DNA from: Prostheceraeus crozeri
Taxonomy: Eukaryota > Platyhelminthes > Polycladida > Euryleptidae
Direction of reading: 5' to 3'
NCBI GenBank assembly: GCA_907163375.1
Contig: CAJQUW010000580.1
Coordinates: 62,001 to 126,000, forward strand
Length of the DNA stretch: 64,000 nt
Made by a program: the position numbers and the translations under genes. Shown piece by piece: positions 52,701 through 61,700 of the stretch (the first letter of the stretch is position 1; the number at the start of each line of letters is the position of its first letter). The notes below the pieces were generated by a model that worked only from the letters and a program-made list of their open reading frames with translations, searched no databases and was not told where the DNA came from.

Positions 52701-55700
52701 GATCTTTGTTTTGAAGTCGTTCCCACAATTCCTTCGCAAGGTGACTGACTCGATTGTCAATTGGAGAATCCCAACCACCGCTTGAAGCACACCTCTTCAA
52801 GTAGCCACAGCATGGACGCAACCAAGCAGCCACAGGAAAATGTCACAATAGTCTTCCACAGAAGGCAAAAAGGTCGCGCTTCGGAGGGTCAGTGGGCAGA
52901 GGTTCAATTTCATTATCACGCTTCCAATTAAGTTCGTTGCCTCTCCTGAACAACCGTAGACCAAGGATTCGTGCGTTCTCTATTTTTTCGACTGGCTTAC
53001 TCTCTAGTCCATACTTCTGCAACAGTTCAACCACAGCTTCACTTGATATTCTCGTTGACAATGATGTCATCAATGTACGAATCACAGCCCGAATGGATCA
53101 ATGGAGCCACCAATGGATCAAGAGACAGTATCTTGTTAACGATAGATGACATAATTTTCGGTGCCACATTAAGGCCGAATCCAAGCCTTGTTAATGTATA
53201 GTGATTACCTTTGTATCGCACAACTTGAAATTTCCATTGCTCAGGTGCTACATGCACCTGTAGATAGGCTTTTCTCAGATCAACCAAACTCAAGTTAGTA
53301 CCAAGTTGACGCCATTTCCTCAACTTCTGGTCACAAACATCATTGCGCGCCGTATGGCTAGAGACGAATTGATTTAACTCACGGTAGTCCATGACCGGTC
53401 GCACTTTCGACTTATTCGATTGCACCACTGCCATTAACGGGACAATAATGCCTTCACATGGACCATCGTATGATATCAACCAACCTTTGCTTATCCACTC
53501 AGTGATTTCTGCATGATACTCTTCTTCGGCATTAATTGGAATAGAGTACTGTGATACCTGATTGCGCAAAATGGGAATTCGGTTTTTCTCCCTCCATTTC
53601 CACGAGGCAATCCATTTTTCACCGTCGAATGAGGCCGAAAAATCGTCATCATCAATATCAAGCATTCTATGTAAGCCACATGAAATAATGTCTATGTACT
53701 TGGGGGCTTTCGGGAATAGAGGCGTACCATTCTTAATATAAAGATCACCACCCATCAAGTACACTGCGTCCATACCCAAAATTAGATCGCAACCAGGTAG
53801 TAACTTCGCAACTAATCCCAACGTAAGAGTTACAGCAGTAATCACATTCCAAGCATATGCCGTCCATCAAAATAACTTGGTGACGAATAGGTTCCAACTT
53901 CGTAATTCCACGGAAATTCGTATCAACAACTGACTTTGTACAGCCAGTATCTACCATAGCATGAGCAACAACACCATTAAAATACACTCTTAAAGACGGA
54001 ATATGGATGCGAGCGCCGAAAGAGGGAAGGTTAGGACTGGCGCAGGCGTACCAGCCCTCCCTTATTCGTTTTTTGGCTGCTGCTGTTCTTCATTGAATGA
54101 TGGACAAATAGATTTATCATGCTCATTGCCGTCGCAGGTAGAACACCTAGAAAATCTCGGTTGATGAGGCTTGCTTCCAAATTGTCTTTTGTAAGGACAC
54201 CAACGAGAAATATGTCCAGTCTCATTACAGTTGTAGCAAACAATCGGTCCACGATGATTCACATTTGGCTTAGGCCGCACAGATCGAGCTGTAAAAGCTA
54301 CGGAGCCTCTATTTTCAATGCTCAAAATGATACGAGCGCGTTCAACAATGTCTGCCAAAGACATACTTTCTATGGCACCAAGAACTTGTAATTGTACACG
54401 ACAGGCGTTTGGAAGGCCACGGAGAAAAGCACACCGAATCCGAGGATTCACCTGGAACTGCTTCCACAAGAGTAGCCAGCCTGCGCAAGTCAGAGAGATA
54501 AATGTCCAAAGACTCATCACTCAACAATGTTCGATTGACAAAGGACTCAAAAGCAGAGAACCGGTTCATAGAAAATGTTCTCATAAGGGCAGCCTTCAAC
54601 AATGTATAATCATCCTTTGTACTTTTCTCTAATGATTCGTAAACCGCAAAGGCACCATTGATGAGGAATAAGGGAATAAATTTCTTCATTTTCTTGATGT
54701 CCTGTAATTCTACCACTAATTCCACTTTTCTTATCCACTCTGAGAAGTCTTCACTACCGCCGAATTTTGTAATCAGATCGCCGAACTTTACACTAACTTC
54801 ATACTTGCCGTCATGCCGTGATAGCTTGTAGTCAAAACGAACGTCCAGCTGCGTTGAAGATATCTATTTCAATGAACATGCAATGTACTGCACAATCATG
54901 CATGGCGAACAGAACAGTGATCACAGGCAAGACAGTCAATAAGACACTAGAGACATCACACAATACAGACCGGTCAAGTAAACCGATCAGATAATGATGC
55001 AATACAAGTGCACAAAATGGACCTTAAAAATATTTGAATTTTCAACAATAACTATCCATTATGTTAATGATCACCACAGAAAAATTAAATAAATTTCAAT
55101 GTTCGAGTAACCACCATGTGTCGATGTTACAGCAGTGAATTACGGGTAAGTTTTCACTCGTAAGTATTTTACTACTGCATATGTAATTAATTGGTAGCGC
55201 GGCAGACACACTTGTAACGTACATTAAAACTAGTACACGACTTTGTTATTCGATTCCCAAGTTAATTGAAACTTCTAAACATGAATGAAGCAATAAACGA
55301 AATTTCATTTTCTGACAAATCGGACAAAGGGAACTTGACCTGAAGGAAACAACTTTCCTCAGAGCAAGACTGCACTTCACATTGAACACGCAGCTTGTAT
55401 GATAATCACAAAGTGGAAAATTAAATTCATATCCATTCGATTTCTTACTTGTACAGTCCAGCATCATCCAGAGCAACGTTGAGGAGGGTCAGAGTAGCTG
55501 CATGACCTTCAACAATAGTTAGCAAAGACGGTCCGGGTTGGAGTGCAACGTCATCACGGAACCACTTCACGTCCTGTGGCTCAATTAGTTCATGGGTGCA
55601 TCGAATAACCAAGCGGGCCGTTTCATGCTCATCACAATCAATACTGCGCAGGTCAGATGTAAGACGAGGTGGTGTAGATGGTCGCAGCTCCTCCTCGTCG

Positions 55701-58700
55701 TCAACTGAGCTGTAAGTTCTTTCCAGTGCACGTTTTCCGTCTGATGAAGGCATTTTGACGTCAACCTATGGAGGAGAAAAAGTTTTTTACTTGTCTGTTT
55801 CACAAAAAACTATAAGTTTTCAAAGCATGGAATTTCAAACACGGATTTGAGTGGAATAAAAAGTGATAACATCACTCAGGCAGTGTACTTGTAAATTATC
55901 TCTCTCATAAGTTTTAAACTTGTCTTGAGCTAGTTCTGATAAAAGGATAGGAAGGATATATAGTAAGCACATGCGTAATTTTATGTGTTTGCCATTATAA
56001 TATTGTGACATGAAAATCAGGTTCTTGTGGGTTAGGCCCCAATCTCCCCCTCCACGTTTTCAAATTCGTCTAGAATCCGTAAAATATAGTACATAACATA
56101 TAGACGATAACTTGAAGTGCAGCGTTGCTTCACGTGCTCGAAGCATTCTGATCAGATAGCACTTGAGGTCCACAGATACATTTCGCTGTAAGTGATAAGG
56201 CCACACTCCTTTCACTAATATACTCAAATTAAAAATGGTGAGCAATCATTTGAATTTTTGAATTTTCATTGAATCATTTGAAATCATCATTATTTTTGTC
56301 TTTGGGTAGCAAAAATCCTCAACTACATGTATCTTAGATTTTGCATCAATTGATATATTTTTAAAGATTATAGACGAATTTGAAAACGTGGAGGGGGAGA
56401 TAACCCACAAGGACCTGATTTTCATACCTCAGTTTAATGGCAACCGTCTGTGTAGGTGCATCTCAACTCAGCTTATGTACATAACGCATTTAATCAAATG
56501 GCGTAGGCCTTCTCCTGTTATATAATATGATGCCCTGCGCAGTGTACACCATACATACATTGATATGCATATTTCTCTCGAGCACTCGAATAATTACTCG
56601 AGTAATGTTCGAGTAATGCTGAACACCAAAATCTTAATTGTAAATTATGGAATCTAAGTTTTCACTCACGACCCCACGTGATTTTTTTACTGTGTTCTTA
56701 TGTGATCTTTTAACTCAAGTTATTATGTTTCATCTCTTCTTGTTTTGCTGACTCTGTATATTATTCTGGTGCTTGTTTTCAATATCTTTTTGATTTCTTT
56801 TTTTCTGAATGCTTCCGTTATTTTCGTCATTTTTAGTATCTCCGTTCAATCTGCTTTCTAGTTTGCATTATCTATTTTGATTTTTTACATCCTCGTTGCT
56901 TTCACATACGTACAATGATGGATTTTTGCTACATATTCTTCCCTACAGCACTTAATGCATGCATCTGCAATTTTTGATTTTTTGCAAGTATAACTACGTA
57001 CAATAACTAATTATGCAACGATGTAATTTTGTGATGCTTTATTATTGAGTTATTGCTGTTCATTGAGGCATTTTGATTACTGGTTTCTAATATTATGCAG
57101 TGCTCTTTTAAATTTCATTTTGTCTATTTGCCTAAGTACCCGTTTATTTCATCGTTTTACACACGTGCATTTCCGAATTCAGGAACCCTTGCCAATTAGT
57201 TTGAGCTGCTACGACTATGACATGCACATTGCCCTTACAGAGAATAGGTCCTATGCAATTTTACCTAATAACTACCTGAACAAAACTTTAAAAACTGAAA
57301 CTAAATTTCAGCGCTGACTGCAAAACTGAGGTATGTATCTGTCATGATAGACGCCTACTTGACGCTAGGACGAATGCACCCAAACCGGGACGTCTGGTCA
57401 CACTGCCTTAGAACAAGAGTAAGAAGTAGACTCACTTATTGGATCAGGCCTTTTTCTCAAAGGGAGTAATTATTTCTCAAACGGGTGCGGTTTTGCTGCC
57501 TATTTTTACAGTAATATACCTTTTTAACAGCTGCAATTGGAATGTCTCGTCACATCAGATCAGCGCCGTCCGAATGCGGGTGGGGGATTAATTACGTGGA
57601 ACCTTCTTATATATAATATGAGTAAAATGAAGCAAGCCCTAGTAAAGATCCGAAAAATAGGTAAAAATGGTTATTGGTGCGTCTGCCTTACCTGAAAATT
57701 AGCTGTCGAATTTCCCGAAGCATTCTGCACACTGCATGTGTAGATTCCTGTGTCTTCCATTAATACATCATCGATGCACAGTCGGAATTGATGCTGCTTC
57801 AAATTTGATTGGATTTTGACACCGCTGTCCGGATCATTAACCATTGTTGCACCATCACGTTTCCATTCGACTTTGACGTCTTTTTCTTCCGATTTTAACT
57901 TCACGATCAAGTCTAGACAGTCACCCTCTACCAAATTGAAGCTCTTTTTGTCACAAAACAGCTGAGGTGCACCAGTAGGACCTTTTTGAAAAGGCTTGGA
58001 CTTTGGTTCTTGAACAATTAAATCGACGACAGCAGTTCCAGTGCGACCAGATTCTTGATCCCGCACTGTACACACATATTGCCCAGCGTCCTCAGACGCA
58101 ATCTTCTTCAGTTCTAACGTGACTTGAGAAGGATCAGATGTTATCGAAAGACGTTCATCCATCGTATCCAACAACAGCAGACCTCCACGTTTCCATGTGA
58201 TCATTGGATTCTCTCCAGCATTATCAATTTTGACAGGAATTTTGATCGTCTCCCCACTGTCGGCTTTTAATTCGCTAATGTCGCATGTAAGAACTGGACC
58301 ATCCAACTTTCCTTGGCGCTGAGGAGCAGAGCGAACTCGAACAGGGATTGTTATTGAAGTGAGTCTTTCCCCTGATTGTCCAGTTATTGTACAACAATAA
58401 TTGCCAGCATCTTGCCGCCGTATGTCTGTTAGTTTCAGATACAATTTGCCATCATTTTTTGATGACTGACTTACTCTCTCATCGTCACGGGAGGTTAAGT
58501 GATGACCTGATTGAGACCACTTTATGCCTTTCCATGCAGGGAATTCCTCAGGATTGTATGTACAGCACAATTCTAAGGTTTGACCTTCTTCAAGATCAAC
58601 TTCTTCTACATCACAATGAAGTTTCGGGTCTACAACTTCCTCAATCTCAGGCGCAGTATCTGACGGTTTCGGTGACATTCTGGGTAGGACTTTGAGTTCT

Positions 58701-61700
58701 ACTTGAGACTCAACAACTTTTCCATCCTTTGTCAATGTGCATCTGTAAGTTCCTGAATCCACAGGCAAGGAATCGATGATTTTCAGTGTAGCTTTGTCAG
58801 GTTTTAACATGGTTTTAATTCGCGCTTTCTCACCAGCCAAGGATTGGCCATTTTTAGTCCATTTTATCTCGCTGGGTACCACTTGCTCTGAAGTTTGGAT
58901 TTTCACGTTGATTTCAGTATCCTCACCCTCTGTCACTTCAATTTCTTGTGAATCACATCGTAGCAAAGTTTTCGTATCAGGACGAACGAATGCAGGCACT
59001 TCGATCTTCGCACTTCCTTGAGCATTTGTGAAATTCAAACTGTATAACCCGGAATCTTTGACAACAGCCCGTAGAACCTGTAGTCGACAACGCATTCCTT
59101 CCTGAGATATTTTTATTCGACTATCTCGGCGACTGTCTAAAGTTTTGTCTCCACGACTCCATGTCAGCTCATTTGCCATAGGAGGATGTCTACAGCTTGC
59201 TTCAACTACTATGTCAATAGTTTCATTGGAATCAACTTCGATTGATTCGATATCACACTTCAATGCTGGAATGTTTAATTCAGGCCGTAATCTTGATTCT
59301 GGAGCAGGTGTAGAACTCGGGGCTCTGACACGGACATCGATTACAACTTCACGCTTATTCATTGTATCAGATGCTCGACAAATGTAGCTCCCAGTATCCT
59401 CTGCCATTGCGTAGGAGATCTTGAGGTAGTATCGGTTTTCACTCTCTTGACCAATGAAAATGCCGGTGCCCTCACTTGGTTCTAATACCTCATTGCCATA
59501 AAACCATTGAAGTTTGATTGGACCAGCTGACGAGTGACATGTGACGACCAAGTAAATTGGAGAGCCCTCCTTCAGCTCTACGAATTCTATTTCGGGTTTT
59601 ATCGTCAAGGAATCACTATCAAAGGGACCTGGAGGATCCTTTGGATTGATTACTTTGTCAGTTTCATCCTCATCTTCTTCTAAAATGGTAATGCTAGCCC
59701 CAGCACTACGTCGGTCCTCAACTTTCCTAACTATCACTGGAACCACGACTTTAGCAGTACCATCAGATGTGACAAGTTCGCAGATGTAATCCCCGCAGTC
59801 ATCCACGGTAGACTTTTTTACCTGAAGGAAACAGCGATTCTTTGATTTGGTGATAAGAACACGATCGTCGTCATCAGGATGAATAGCTTTATCATTCTGA
59901 TGCCAAATAACATCGCAATTGCCGGCTGGAGACTTGTATAAAACAGCTATATTGATAGTTTGACCTTCATCGATGTCTACATCTTCAACATCACAGCGAA
60001 GAAGAGGTATGGAAGACGTCCCTTTGTCAACCGAAGATCTTTTCAAAGAATTTCGATCCGGGTGCGGTATATCATGTTCTGAATCATTTGCTCTATCTGA
60101 CGATGGAATCACTCTGATAGGAATGTTTATCGAAGACGCATTGGACTGTTCATCCTTTACAATACACTGATAAATACCGGAATCACGTGAGACGATGTCA
60201 GTCAGGCGCATGTCAGCACTGTGGCCATCAAAGAGAAGAGTAGCTCGTTCGTCATCACTAGCAGTCAATATATCATCTCCCCTTTTCCAAATGCAATCAC
60301 GACTTTTAAATTCAATATCAGACTCAACACGCACGCGAAGATTTATTGTCTCTCCCTCCAGGAGCTCCATCTCTTCGACTTCACAAGTCAGCCTTATTTC
60401 GGCAGGTTTACCAACCACAGTCTTCATTTTGCTGTCATCAATAGACGTTTCGGGAAGTTTCCTAACTCTCACTGGAATCTTCACTGGATCTCGCTTTTCT
60501 ACCTCGCATGTTATCTCTCCAGCGTCTTCCATAGTGGCTTTGTCAATCTTCAAGGTAAGACGATCCCCGTCTTTGTCTACTTTCACCCTTTTGTTCGTTT
60601 TAGGATCCAGTGGCTTGCCATTGAGTTTCCAAACGGGAGATTCGGTTCTTCCGATATCTTTGGCTACAACACTCACAGTGATTGGCTGACCTTCGACGAG
60701 GTCGATCTCTTCGGTTTCTTGCACGAGTGGAGATGGTTTTGTTTCTGCCTTCTCTCTAGCATCTGACTTATCCTTATCCTCGGCTTTCTTTGCATCCGGC
60801 TGATCTTTCTTCGGTTGCTCTTTCTTCTCTTGAGGTCTGACCTTTACTGGGATTATCACTGAGTCTCGTCCGTAAACACTGCAAGATATCTCTCCAGCGT
60901 CATCCTTCTTTGCTTTGTCAATTGACAGTCCCAATCGATCCCCATTCTTTGATGTCTTCATCCTGATGTCCTTCTTTGGATCAATGACTTTGCCATTCAG
61001 CTTCCAGGTAGGAGATTTCACTCCGATGTCCTTGGCAACAACATTCACACTGATGGTTTCACCTTCAACCAGATCGATTTCTTTTGTGTCTGGTACAAGC
61101 GCTAGGGCTTAGATGCTTTGTCGGACTTATCTTTATCGTCTACTTTCTTTGAGTCCTTCTTGTCTTTCTCATCCTCCGGCTGTGGTCTTACTTTGACAGG
61201 AATCTTCACTGGATCTCGCTTTTCTACCTCGCATGTTATCTCTCCAGCGTCTTCCATAGTGGCTTTGTCAATCTTCAAGGTAAGACGATCCCCGTCTTTG
61301 TCTACTTTCACCCTTTTGTTCGTTTTAGGATCCAGTGGCTTGCCATTGAGTTTCCAAACGGGAGATTCGGTTCTTCCGATATCTTTGGCTACAACACTCA
61401 CAGTGATTGGCTGACCTTCGACGAGGTCGATCTCTTCGGTTTCTTGCACGAGTGGAGATGGTTTTGTTTCTGCCTTCTCTCTAGCATCTGACTTATCCTT
61501 ATCCTCGGCTTTCATTGCATCCGGTTGATCTTTCTTCGGTTGCTCTTTCTTCTCTTGAGGTCTGACCTTTACTGGGATTATCACTGAGTCTCGTCCGTAA
61601 ACACTGCAAGATATCTCTCCAGCGTCATCCTTCTTTGCTTTGTCAATTGACAGTCCCAATCGATCCCCATTCTTTGATGTCTTCATCCTGATGTCCTTCT

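Larger units (their letters stand above)
50285..54967 (-). mobile_element. Ty3/gypsy-like LTR retrotransposon fossil
   Basis: Two 141-bp direct LTRs (50285-50425 and 54827-54967) begin TG and end CA and differ at about three sites (near 2%), so the insertion is recent. Parts in minus-strand order: a gag-like region with a CCHC zinc knuckle (CYNCNETGHISRWCPYK), an aspartic protease with DTGCT, a reverse transcriptase with YIDD, an RNase H, and an integrase with an HHCC finger and DDE core. The gag-PR-RT-RH-INT order is that of Ty3/gypsy. The element is broken: a foldback element is inserted between RNase H and integrase, and there are a few further interruptions of the coding region. It has no envelope gene that I can see. 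Confidence 0.88.
49547..55448. other. Intron 2 (between exons 2 and 3), 5.9 kb
   Basis: It holds a 147-bp MITE (49773-49919) and the LTR retrotransposon fossil with its flanking repeats (50130-55131). Little unclaimed sequence remains. Confidence 0.65.
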
